This document shows, piece after piece, positions 1-8,602 of a stretch of 64,000 bases of DNA. Positions within the stretch are counted from its first letter, which is position 1. Every line of letters starts with the position of its first letter. Below the pieces are notes generated by a model. It saw nothing but the letters and a program-made list of their open reading frames with translations, searched no databases and was not told where the DNA came from. The stretch is from Pseudomonadota bacterium (lineage in GTDB: Bacteria; Pseudomonadota; Alphaproteobacteria; Rhizobiales; Tepidamorphaceae), in contig JAEWYT010000105.1 of NCBI GenBank assembly GCA_023458595.1, positions 1-64,000 of the forward strand. Reading direction: 5' to 3'. Both the position numbers and the translations under genes were made by a program.

Positions 1-91
1 CCGCCGTTTTCGTTTGTGGCGATTGCCGGCTTCGGCGCGTGGCATCCGCCGTTCGACCGGCTCTCGCCGGCCGGCCCCACCCCCAACCCCT

Positions 92-186
92 CCCCACCCC
101 CGACCCCTCCCCACAAGGCGGAGGGGAGCCTTTGCCGCACGGCCTTCTTCTCCATCCCCCCTTGTGGGGGAGGGTCGGGGTGGGGG
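92..186. repeat. Intergenic palindromic repeat
   Basis: Two arms, 92-118 and 160-186, are near-perfect reverse complements rich in C/G runs; each carries a CCACAAGG or CCTTGTGG core at its inner edge. They flank a spacer of about 40 bases. This looks like the short repetitive palindromes common between genes in Rhizobiales. The long frames reading through it are low-complexity and show no protein signature. The stretch from 1 to 259 holds no gene I can support. Confidence 0.6.
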
Positions 187-259
187 CGCGGAGCGAACGA
201 CAGCGAGCGGAGCGGGCTCGCGCTCCGTATGGCGTGCGTCTTCCGGCTCGACGTCTGCC

Positions 260-1669
260 CTATCGGCGCGGTGCCGTCAGGGTCGCGAACGGGCACATGC
301 TCTCGCAGGCGCGGGCGGCGCGCAGGACAAGGTCGTCGCGGCGCGGCGGGCCGACGATCTGCAGGGCGACCGGCAGGCCGCTCCCGGAGAAGCCGCATGG
401 CACCGAAGCGGCCGGCTGCTGGGTCAGGTTGAAGGGATAGGTGTAGGGCGACCAGCCCATCCATTCCGTGCCGAAGCGCCCGTCCGAAGGCGTCACGACG
501 CCCGCCTCGATCGCCGGGACCGGCATCTGCGGGGTCAGCAGCAGGTCGTAGCGCTCGTGGAAGGCGATCATCGTCTGGGCAAGCTCGACGCGGCGGGTCT
601 GCGCGGCGAGGTAGTCGCCGAGCGAGACGCCGCGGCCCTCCTCGGCGATCCTCAGGAACCCCGGGTCCATCGTCTCGCGCGCTGCCGTCGGGACCGCGTC
701 GACGATCGTCGAGGAGACCGCGTACCAGATCGTGCGCAGGATGTCGGTCGGATCGGCGAAGCCCGGATCGGCCTCCTCGACGACCGCGCCGAGATCGGCG
801 AAGCGCTCGGCCGCCTTCCAGGCGGACGCCTCCACGTCGGCGTCGACCTCAGTCACGTAGCCGAGCCTCGGGCTCCAGGCGATCCTGAGGCCGCGCACGC
901 CGCCGTCGAGGCCGATGCGGTAGTCGGGCGCCGGCGTGTTCCAGGCCGTGGTGTCGCGGACGTCCGGAGCGCCGATGACGCTCAGCATCAGCGCGGCGTC
1001 GCCCACCGTGCGGGTGAGGGGCCCCTGATGGGCGAGCACGGTGAAGGCCGAGGCGGGGTAGGCCGGCACGCGGCCGTAGCTCGGCTTTATGCCGAAGACG
1101 CCGGTGAAGGCGGCGGGGATGCGGATCGACCCGGCACCGTCGGTGCCCAGGTGCAGGGCGCCGAGATTGAGCAGGGCGGCGGCGGCCGCGCCGCCGGACG
1201 AGCCGCCGGTGGTGCGCGACAGGTCCCAGGGATTGCGCGTGATCCCGGTCAGCGGCGAGTGGCAGGCGCCGATCCAGCCGAACTCGGGCAGGGTCGTCTT
1301 GCCGATGAAGACCGCGCCCTGCTCGCGCATCCGCGCCACGGCGGGGGCGTCGCGGGCCGCCGGCGTCGAGGGCGTGGTCAGCGAACCCTTGCGGGTCGGC
1401 AGGCCCTCCATGTCGATCAGGTCCTTGATCGTGACCGGGACGCCGTCGAGCAGCCCTTCGGGCTCGCCCTTCGCCCAGCGCGCCTCCGAGGCGCGCGCCC
1501 GCGCGAGCGCGGCGTCCGCGTCGATCACCACGAAAGCGTCTATCTGCGGCTCGAAACGATCGATCCGTTCGAGGATGTCGGTCGCGACGGCGACCGGCGA
1601 CAGCGCCTTGCGACGATAGAGCCGCAGCAGTTCTTCCGCGCTCAATTGCGAGATTTCGGTCGGAGTCAT
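260..1669 (-). CDS. Amidase (amidase signature family)
   Basis: This 469-residue protein is an amidase-signature hydrolase that cleaves carboxamides in the cytoplasm. The Ser-cisSer-Lys triad is readable: the Lys lies in a TIKDLID motif near residue 82, and the glycine/serine-rich TTGGSSGGAA block near residue 153 is followed by GTDGAGSIRIP, which supplies the nucleophile region. The length fits the family (about 450-500). The natural substrate cannot be told from sequence; amide, nitrile-derived amide and aryl-acylamide hydrolases all share this fold. GatA is unlikely because no gatB or gatC lies beside it. The ATG at 1669 has a GAGAAAG-like ribosome site upstream. The gene diverges from glmM across about 210 bases. 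Confidence 0.88.
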   Translation of the reverse strand: MTPTEISQLSAEELLRLYRRKALSPVAVATDILERIDRFEPQIDAFVVIDADAALARARASEARWAKGEPEGLLDGVPVTIKDLIDMEGLPTRKGSLTTPSTPAARDAPAVARMREQGAVFIGKTTLPEFGWIGACHSPLTGITRNPWDLSRTTGGSSGGAAAAALLNLGALHLGTDGAGSIRIPAAFTGVFGIKPSYGRVPAYPASAFTVLAHQGPLTRTVGDAALMLSVIGAPDVRDTTAWNTPAPDYRIGLDGGVRGLRIAWSPRLGYVTEVDADVEASAWKAAERFADLGAVVEEADPGFADPTDILRTIWYAVSSTIVDAVPTAARETMDPGFLRIAEEGRGVSLGDYLAAQTRRVELAQTMIAFHERYDLLLTPQMPVPAIEAGVVTPSDGRFGTEWMGWSPYTYPFNLTQQPAASVPCGFSGSGLPVALQIVGPPRRDDLVLRAARACESMCPFATLTAPRR

Positions 1670-1881
1670 GCAGACTTTCTCATTTCCGCGCGGTTTGAAG
1701 GGCGTTTCGGGGATCCGGGCGATTTACCATGGATGAACAAAATCCCCGCCCTGCCGGCACCCTGCAACACTCGCTTATGATTTTTGAACATTTTCCGGTT
1801 AGTTTGCCTTCATAATAAGGCTCGACGAGAGACCTCGGTCTCGACGGACAATCTGCGACAACAGGGACGGGGATGCGACCG

Positions 1882-3225
<1,344 letters not shown>

Positions 3226-3229
3226 CACC

Positions 3230-4402
3230 TCACACCAGCGCGGCTTCCAACGCCACGAAGAAGCGCTCGACGTCCTCGTCGTCGTTGTAGAGATGCGGCG
3301 TGACGCGGATCGAGTCGCCGCGCACGCTGACATGGACGTTGTGGCTCTTCAGCGTGTCGAGAAGCGTCGGCGGTATGCCGCCCGTATGGCGCAGGCCGAG
3401 GAAATGCGGCGCGCGGAACTCCTCCGGCGGCGCCGCGAAGCCGAGGCTCGACGCGCGCGCGACGATCTCGCGGTTGCGCCCGGCCAGCGTCTCGGCGATG
3501 CGCGGGACGCCCCATTCCAGGATCTGCCCCAGCGCGACCGCCGCCATCGGCATCAGGTGGAAGTTCGAGCGCTCGCCCATGTCGTAGCGGCGCGCGCCGG
3601 GCTCGTAGCCGTCCTGGTAGTCGACGAGGCGGGCGAAATCCTGCGCGCCGGCCCTCGTTATCCAGCCCTCCTCCAGCGGCCGGCCGTCCTGGCGGTGCGG
3701 CGCGACATAGAGGAAGCCGAGCGAGTAGGGGCCGAGCAGCCACTTGTAGGTGGCGGCGACGGCGAAGTCCGGCTTCACCGCCTCGACGTCGAAGGGCATG
3801 ACGCCGGCCGACTGGGTCAGGTCGAGCACCAGCGCGGCGCCGTGCGTGCGGGCGGCGGCGCCGACCTTTTCCAGATCGACCAGCGAGCCGTCGGTCCACA
3901 GGCAGTTCGGCGCGGCGACGATCGCGGTCCTGTCGCCGATCGCGGCGAGCAGGGCGGAGGTCCAGTCGACCGCGCCGTTGGCGCCGGTCGCCTCCTCGCG
4001 GCCGATCGTGCGCACGCTGGCGCCGGTGTCGTCGGCCAAGCGCCGCCAGGCGTAGACGTTCGAGGGGAACTGGTCGGCGAGCACGAGGATCTCCGCGCCC
4101 TTCGAGACGGGCAGGTTGGCGGCGGCGACGGCGATGCCGTAGGAGGCCGACGGCACGATCGCGATCGCGTCGGCGGGCGCGTTGACGATGCGGCCGAACA
4201 GACCGCGGACGGCATCGGACTCGGAGAAGAAGTCGGGCGGCGTCAGCGTCCAGGGATGGGCCTTGCGGCGGATCCCGGCGTCTCCGGCGGCCACCGCCGC
4301 GTTCATCAGCGGCGCCATGTAGGCGCAGTTCATCCAGGCCACGTCGCGGGGGATGTCGAACAGATCGCGCTGGCTGCCGAGGAGGTCGGTGCGGGTCGTC
4401 AT
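3230..4402 (-). CDS. Class V (cysteine desulfurase-like) aminotransferase
   Basis: This is a fold-type I PLP enzyme of about 390 residues in the class V group that includes isopenicillin N epimerase-like and kynureninase-like proteins. The PLP Lys is seen in ATYKWLLGP. The preceding DLTQSAGVMPFDV segment contains the Asp that contacts the pyridine nitrogen. The start at 4402 (MTTRTDLL) is chosen over an upstream ATG at 4465 because the extra residues are Arg-rich and unlike the family, and a GAAGG stretch lies before 4402. The gene converges on glmM and diverges from an outer-membrane gene. The substrate is unknown; it is not an IscS/SufS housekeeping desulfurase because no Fe-S assembly genes accompany it. 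Confidence 0.85.
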   Translation of the reverse strand: MTTRTDLLGSQRDLFDIPRDVAWMNCAYMAPLMNAAVAAGDAGIRRKAHPWTLTPPDFFSESDAVRGLFGRIVNAPADAIAIVPSASYGIAVAAANLPVSKGAEILVLADQFPSNVYAWRRLADDTGASVRTIGREEATGANGAVDWTSALLAAIGDRTAIVAAPNCLWTDGSLVDLEKVGAAARTHGAALVLDLTQSAGVMPFDVEAVKPDFAVAATYKWLLGPYSLGFLYVAPHRQDGRPLEEGWITRAGAQDFARLVDYQDGYEPGARRYDMGERSNFHLMPMAAVALGQILEWGVPRIAETLAGRNREIVARASSLGFAAPPEEFRAPHFLGLRHTGGIPPTLLDTLKSHNVHVSVRGDSIRVTPHLYNDDEDVERFFVALEAALV

Positions 4403-4501
4403 CGTCTTGCCTTCGTCGGGAGTTCCGTCCGCCCGGGCTGTAGCGCGTTTGCGTCCGCGACGCAAAGGAGCGCCGCGCGCCGCCGCGGCGGAAGCCGATC
4501 A

Positions 4502-4576
4502 TTAACAAACGTGGTTAAAAAACTCGGTTAAACCGCCCTTAACCAATCTCCCTCATAGTCATCGTGGAGTCGATTC
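4502..4576 (+). promoter_or_regulatory. CtrA-type promoter with four phased TTAA boxes and two GANTC sites
   Basis: TTAA boxes lie at 4502, 4515, 4528 and 4539, giving start-to-start steps of 13, 13 and 11. The last pair is TTAA-N7-TTAA, the classic full CtrA site. A CATAGT hexamer at 4554-4559 may be the -10 element. Two abutting GANTC (CcrM) sites follow at 4567-4576. The same 13/13/11 layout precedes the next gene at 5550-5590. CtrA binding is inferred from the motif. Confidence 0.7.
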
Positions 4577-4628
4577 ACTGGCGCGGCGGATCTGGTTCGC
4601 CGGTCGCAGCGATGGGGAAGTAGAAGTC

Positions 4629-5399
4629 ATGAGGGAAATTCTGAGAGCCACGATGGCGGCGACGATCGCCGCCGCCGCGATGGCGGGATCGGCGCAGGCG
4701 GCCGACGTTCCCATAATTCCGGTCGTCGAGGCCCCGGTGATCGGCGGCTGGTACCTGCGCGGCTACATCGGCATGACCAACCAGCAGGTCGACAAGCTCG
4801 ACAACGTGCTGTTCACGCCCGGCACCGTCGATTTCATCGACGACGGCTCGTTCGACGCGGCGCCCCTCTACGGTATCGGCGTCGGCTACCAGTTCAACGA
4901 ATGGTTCCGCGTGGACCTGACCGGCGAATACCGCGGGAAGGCGAGCTTCACCGCCCTCGACCGCTACGACTGGAACAACGACGGCGTCTGGGACGGCACC
5001 AACCAGTACACCGCGACCAAGAACGAGTGGCTGATCCTCGCCAACGGCTACGTCGACCTCGGCACCTGGTGGGGCATCACCCCCTATGTCGGCGCCGGCC
5101 TCGGCACCGCCAACGTGACGATCGGCGACTTCACCGACGTGAACGTGCCGAACGCGGGCGTCGCCTACGCCGATTCGTCCTCGAAATGGAACTTCGCCTG
5201 GGCGCTGCACGCCGGGGCGGCCTGGGCGGTCACCCAGAACGTCTCGGTCGATCTGGGCTATCGGTACGTGGATCTCGGCGACGGCACGACCGGCGACATC
5301 ATCGCCTACACCGGCGCCAACACCGTCAACAATCCGATGGAATTCCACAGCATCACCTCGCACGACCTCCATCTCGGCGTGCGCTACGCCTTCCAGTAG
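4629..5399 (+). CDS. Outer-membrane beta-barrel protein (first of a tandem pair)
   Basis: The 256-residue precursor has a signal peptide (residues 1-24, ending AQAAD) and then alternating aromatic/polar strands of a small Omp25/RopB-type beta-barrel. Repeated signature stretches such as GWYLRGYIG, GIGVGYQFNEWFRVD and the terminal HLGVRYAFQ support this; the protein ends in Phe-Gln after aromatic residues, much like other barrel C-termini. Such proteins are abundant envelope components in Rhizobiales that support membrane stability and adhesion. The downstream gene is a clear paralogue in the same orientation, yet each has its own CtrA-like promoter and its own terminator, so they are probably separate units. 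The exact role is not determined by sequence. Confidence 0.88.
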   Translation: MREILRATMAATIAAAAMAGSAQAADVPIIPVVEAPVIGGWYLRGYIGMTNQQVDKLDNVLFTPGTVDFIDDGSFDAAPLYGIGVGYQFNEWFRVDLTGEYRGKASFTALDRYDWNNDGVWDGTNQYTATKNEWLILANGYVDLGTWWGITPYVGAGLGTANVTIGDFTDVNVPNAGVAYADSSSKWNFAWALHAGAAWAVTQNVSVDLGYRYVDLGDGTTGDIIAYTGANTVNNPMEFHSITSHDLHLGVRYAFQ

Positions 5400-5411
5400 G
5401 GATCGCGGGTC

Positions 5412-5473
5412 GCCGGGCGCAAGGCCCGGCAGGCAGGACGAGGCGGCGGGCTTCCGGGGGCCCGCCGCCTTTT
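5412..5473 (+). terminator. Rho-independent terminator after first beta-barrel gene
   Basis: Two hairpins follow the stop codon. The first (5412-5430) pairs GCCGGGC with GCCCGGC. The second (5442-5469) pairs GGCGGCGGG with CCCGCCGCC and runs into TTTTGCTTTT. Confidence 0.85.
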
Positions 5474-5549
5474 GCTTTTACGGGCATCCGGCCTGTTGCG
5501 CGAAGATCACAGCGGCCGTGCCCGAAGCATCCGCCAAGCAACAACGGCC

Positions 5550-5670
5550 TTAACGAACGTAGTTAAGGAACGTGGTTAAGACGGCCTTAACGATTGGCGG
5601 CGCATAGTCCGGTGCGAACGTAACAGCGCGGTTCCCGGAGTCTGGCGGGGCGCGCACAGACTACGGAGTC
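5550..5670 (+). promoter_or_regulatory. Second CtrA-type promoter with the same TTAA phasing
   Basis: TTAA boxes start at 5550, 5563, 5576 and 5587, again spaced 13, 13 and 11, the last pair being TTAA-N7-TTAA. A CATAGT hexamer lies at 5603-5608. GANTC sites lie at 5638-5642 and 5666-5670, downstream of the hexamer as in the first promoter. The layout copies the 4502-4576 promoter although the bases between boxes differ. Confidence 0.7.
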
Positions 5671-5676
5671 GGGCCC

Positions 5677-6435
5677 ATGGGCAGCCTCACCAAATTCATT
5701 GCGGCGACGGGAGTTTCGCTGGTGCTCGCGGCGGGCGGCGCCCAGGCGGCGGACATGTCGGACGCCTTCCTCGAGCCGATCCTGCCGGTCGAGATCGGCT
5801 CGGCCTGGTACCTGCGCGGCGACATCGGCTATCACATCGCGACGTCGCCCAACGCGACCTACACGCTGACGGCCCCCAACACCGTCCTGACGAACACCAA
5901 CGTATCGCTCGACGACGCCTTCATGGTGGGCGGCGGCTTCGGCTACCAGTTCAATCCCTGGTTCCGCGTCGACGCGACGGCGGACTACATCCTGCCGGGC
6001 AACTTCTCGGCGAACGTGCCCTGCACTGTCGCGGCGTGCGGCTCGCCGTTCTCGAACGCGACGGCCGAAATCTCCTCCTGGGCCACCCTGGTCAACGCCT
6101 ATTTCGACCTCGGCACCTGGGCCGGCCTGACGCCCTATGTCGGCGGCGGCATCGGCGCGGCGAACATCAACATCAAGGGCTATCAGTCCAACAATCCGCC
6201 GGCCAACCCGGCGACCCTGCGGTCGGTCGCCTCCGATTCCAACTCGTGGAACTTCGCCTGGGCCCTCATGGCCGGCGCCAGCTACGCCATGACCGAGAAC
6301 GCGCTGCTCGATTTCAACTACCGCTACCTCTCTCTCGGCGACGTGAGCACCAACGACCAGCGGGCGAACCACATCGAGGTCACCGATCTCGACGCGCACG
6401 AATTCCGGATCGGCTTCCGCTACCTGATCGACTGA
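5677..6435 (+). CDS. Outer-membrane beta-barrel protein (second of a tandem pair)
   Basis: The 252-residue protein has an N-terminal signal peptide (cleavage near AQAAD, residues 20-25) and a small outer-membrane barrel. It shares with its upstream neighbour the strand motifs AWYLRGDIGY, GGGFGYQFNPWFRVDA, the DLGTWAGLTPYVGGGIGAAN stretch and NFAWALMAGASYAMTEN, so the two arose by duplication. It ends FRIGFRYLID. An insertion near residues 110-120 carries two Cys residues (PCTVAAC) that the neighbour lacks, possibly a surface-loop disulfide. Expression is likely CtrA-controlled from its own promoter. Its role is inferred only as envelope structural protein or porin-like. Confidence 0.87.
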   Translation: MGSLTKFIAATGVSLVLAAGGAQAADMSDAFLEPILPVEIGSAWYLRGDIGYHIATSPNATYTLTAPNTVLTNTNVSLDDAFMVGGGFGYQFNPWFRVDATADYILPGNFSANVPCTVAACGSPFSNATAEISSWATLVNAYFDLGTWAGLTPYVGGGIGAANINIKGYQSNNPPANPATLRSVASDSNSWNFAWALMAGASYAMTENALLDFNYRYLSLGDVSTNDQRANHIEVTDLDAHEFRIGFRYLID

Positions 6436-6466
6436 ACACGCCCTTTCGATCGATCATCGCATGAAG

Positions 6467-6493
6467 AAAGCGGCGGGGGTTCCCCGCCGCTTT
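6467..6493. terminator. Bidirectional terminator
   Basis: AAAGCGGCGGGG and CCCCGCCGCTTT form a 12-bp stem around a two- to three-base gap between convergent genes. The A-rich and T-rich flanks would allow termination on both strands. Confidence 0.8.
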
Positions 6494-6525
6494 CCGTATT
6501 CGCCGCGCCGTGAAGCGATCCGCGC

Positions 6526-6984
6526 TCAGTTCGTCCGCCTGATGCGGCCCTTCCACCGCAGCGTGCATCCTGCGTCGCCGCCGTAGTTCGTGAACTCGGC
6601 AACCACCGTGATCGCGGGCGTATCGGCCGTGAAGTCGGCCGGCGAGATCGACACGAAGCGGAACCTGGCGCCTCTGATCGGCCCGTATCCGCCGGCGGCG
6701 ACCCCGAACGCCTGCACGCCGCGGAGCGCGCTGCCGAAACGGCCCGTGCGGCGGACGCCGAAGGCGAAATAGGGCAGGTGCGTCGCGAATTGCGACATGT
6801 TGCCGTTGTCGGAGATCCCGGACGGCCGGAACCGAAGATTCGCTTTCGCCCCCTTCGTCCAGCCGACGTCGATGCAGGTCTGGTTCAGGGCGACGAGCCT
6901 GCCGGCCCCCCGCCACTCCGTTCTGGCTTCGGCGGCGACGACGGACGATGCGAGGACCAGTGCCGCGATAACGAATTTCCTCAT
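6526..6984 (-). CDS. Secreted protein of unknown function
   Basis: The protein has 152 residues. The start at 6984 follows a clear GGAGGA ribosome site and gives a textbook signal peptide (MRKFVIAALVLASSVVAAEA). The mature part has two Cys residues, one near position 36 and one near 142, that could form a single disulfide in the periplasm, and is rich in Gly, Phe and Arg with predicted beta character. I do not recognise the family. The longer in-frame extension to 7152 has no ribosome site and is rejected. The gene is alone on its strand, converging on the beta-barrel pair and diverging from serC. Confidence 0.7.
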   Translation of the reverse strand: MRKFVIAALVLASSVVAAEARTEWRGAGRLVALNQTCIDVGWTKGAKANLRFRPSGISDNGNMSQFATHLPYFAFGVRRTGRFGSALRGVQAFGVAAGGYGPIRGARFRFVSISPADFTADTPAITVVAEFTNYGGDAGCTLRWKGRIRRTN

Positions 6985-7210
6985 GCGTTTCCTCCAGCGA
7001 GAAATAAATGCTGCCTCGAAGAATCGCGCCCGTCCGCCAACGGGCGCCGACGCATAGTCGGTCGAGACATTGGCGCGCGCCAGCGCGAATTGCGCCGCCT
7101 GCCGGATCCGACCGGAACGGATCGGGCCGGGCGCTATGTCGCAGGCCGGCAACGATCCGTCGCATTCATTTCATTTGACAGCCGGCCGGAACGCGCCTAT
7201 CCGCATCCGT

Positions 7211-7260
7211 GGGACACCCCTCCCCAACGAGGGGCTTCTATCTGGAAGGGTAGACTGGAC
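7211..7260 (+). ncRNA. Candidate serC-type leader RNA motif
   Basis: Directly before serC, CCCCTC (7217-7222) pairs with GAGGGG (7229-7234), and CTATC (7238-7242) pairs with GGTAG (7249-7253), placing the GGAAGG ribosome site inside the second hairpin. A structured element known as the serC motif is described upstream of serC-serA in alphaproteobacteria. Position and form agree; the match is from memory, not a covariance-model hit. Confidence 0.55.
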
Positions 7261-8436
7261 ATGACCACGACTGCCAAACCGGCCGTGCGGCCGGCTAATC
7301 CCAATTTCTCCTCCGGACCCTGCGCCAAGCGGCCGAACTGGTCGCCCGAGGCGCTCTCGAACGCGCTCGTCGGCCGTTCGCACCGCTCGAAGCCCGGCAA
7401 GGAGCGCCTTCACAAGGCGATCGAGCTCACCCGCGAGATCCTGCAGGTGCCCGCCGACTACCGCATCGGCATCGTGCCGGCGTCCGATACCGGCGCCGTC
7501 GAGATGGCGCTGTGGTCGATGCTCGGCGCCCGCGGCGTCGAGATGCTCGCCTGGGAGAGCTTCGGCGAGGGCTGGGTGACGGATGTCGTCAAGCAGCTCG
7601 ACCTCGCCGACGCCAGGATCACCAAGGCCGGCTACGGCGCGCTGCCCGATCTCTCCGCCGTCGATTTCGGCCGCGACGTGGTGTTCACCTGGAACGGCAC
7701 GACCTCGGGCGTGCGGGTTCCGGACGCAGACTGGATTCCCGCCGACCGGCAGGGCCTGACGATCTGCGACGCGACGTCGGCGGCCTTTGCGCAGAGGCTC
7801 GACTGGGCGAAGCTCGACGTCGTCACCTTCTCCTGGCAGAAGGTGCTGGGCGGCGAGGCGGCGCACGGCATGCTGATCCTCTCCCCGCGCGCGGTCGAGC
7901 GGCTCGAGACCTATACGCCTGCCTGGCCGCTGCCGAAGATCTTCAGGATGACGAAGTCCGGCAAGCTCAACGAGGGCATCTTCAAGGGCGAGACCATCAA
8001 CACGCCGTCGATGCTCTGCGTCGAGGACTATATCGACGCGCTTCAATGGGCGAAGTCGGCGGGCGGCCTCGACGGGCTGATCGCCCGGGCGGACGCCAAT
8101 GCGGCGGCGGTCGCCGAATGGGTGGCGAAGACGGCCTGGATCGACTTCCTGGCGAGCGAGCCGGCGACACGGTCGAACACGTCCGTCTGTCTGGTCTTCG
8201 CCGATCCGGAGATCGCCGCGAAGCCTGTCGAGGACCAGGCGGCCTTCGCCAAGAAGGTCGTGGCGCTTCTCGACAAGGAGGGCGTCGCCTACGACATCGC
8301 CTACTACCGCGATGCCCCTCCGGGCCTTCGCATCTGGTGCGGCGCGACGGTCGAGGCCGCAGACGTCGCGGCGCTGACGTCGTGGCTCGACTGGGCCTTC
8401 GCCGCGGCGAAGTCCGAGCTCGCCCAGGCGGCCTGA
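7261..8436 (+). CDS. serC: Phosphoserine aminotransferase SerC
   Basis: SerC converts 3-phosphohydroxypyruvate and glutamate to phosphoserine, the second step of serine synthesis, and can also serve pyridoxal phosphate synthesis. The 391-residue protein has the NFSSGPCAKRP N-terminal motif of the alphaproteobacterial SerC type, the PLP Lys in SWQKVLGGE, and a C-terminal small domain ending LDWAFAA. The start at 7261 lies about ten bases after a GGAAGG site held in a leader hairpin; longer in-frame extensions lack homology-like sequence. serA follows on the same strand after about 165 bases containing a palindromic repeat, so the two genes probably form one unit. Confidence 0.96.
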   Translation: MTTTAKPAVRPANPNFSSGPCAKRPNWSPEALSNALVGRSHRSKPGKERLHKAIELTREILQVPADYRIGIVPASDTGAVEMALWSMLGARGVEMLAWESFGEGWVTDVVKQLDLADARITKAGYGALPDLSAVDFGRDVVFTWNGTTSGVRVPDADWIPADRQGLTICDATSAAFAQRLDWAKLDVVTFSWQKVLGGEAAHGMLILSPRAVERLETYTPAWPLPKIFRMTKSGKLNEGIFKGETINTPSMLCVEDYIDALQWAKSAGGLDGLIARADANAAAVAEWVAKTAWIDFLASEPATRSNTSVCLVFADPEIAAKPVEDQAAFAKKVVALLDKEGVAYDIAYYRDAPPGLRIWCGATVEAADVAALTSWLDWAFAAAKSELAQAA

Positions 8437-8457
8437 GGGCCGGCACCAACCCCACCA

Positions 8458-8564
8458 TCGTCATCCCGGACATCGCGCAAGCGATCATCCGGGATCGCAC
8501 CGGACCGCAGCGCTTCGGTTCCCGGCGATCCCGGCTCCCCGCCTCGCTCCGGCCGGGATGACGA
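8458..8564. repeat. Palindromic intergenic element with 12-bp terminal inverted repeats
   Basis: TCGTCATCCCGG at 8458-8469 is repeated in reverse complement, CCGGGATGACGA, at 8553-8564. Inside, CCGGGATCGC and GCGATCCCGG form a second nested pair. This GTCATCCCGG-type element resembles scattered repeats of Rhizobiales genomes. It sits between serC and serA without an obvious U-run, so it may shape the mRNA rather than end it. Confidence 0.65.
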
Positions 8565-8602
8565 AAGCCAGACGACGTTTCCGAACCAAGGACCATCAGA
8601 CC

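Noticed and set aside
14..1780. Long + strand frame over the amidase gene
   Set aside because: Shadow frame in GC-rich DNA: Arg/Gly/Ala-rich, no motif, opposite a clear amidase.
4560..4628. ropB-type RNA motif before the first beta-barrel gene
   Set aside because: The gene context fits, but I cannot recall the motif well enough to match it; only the CtrA-like promoter is called.
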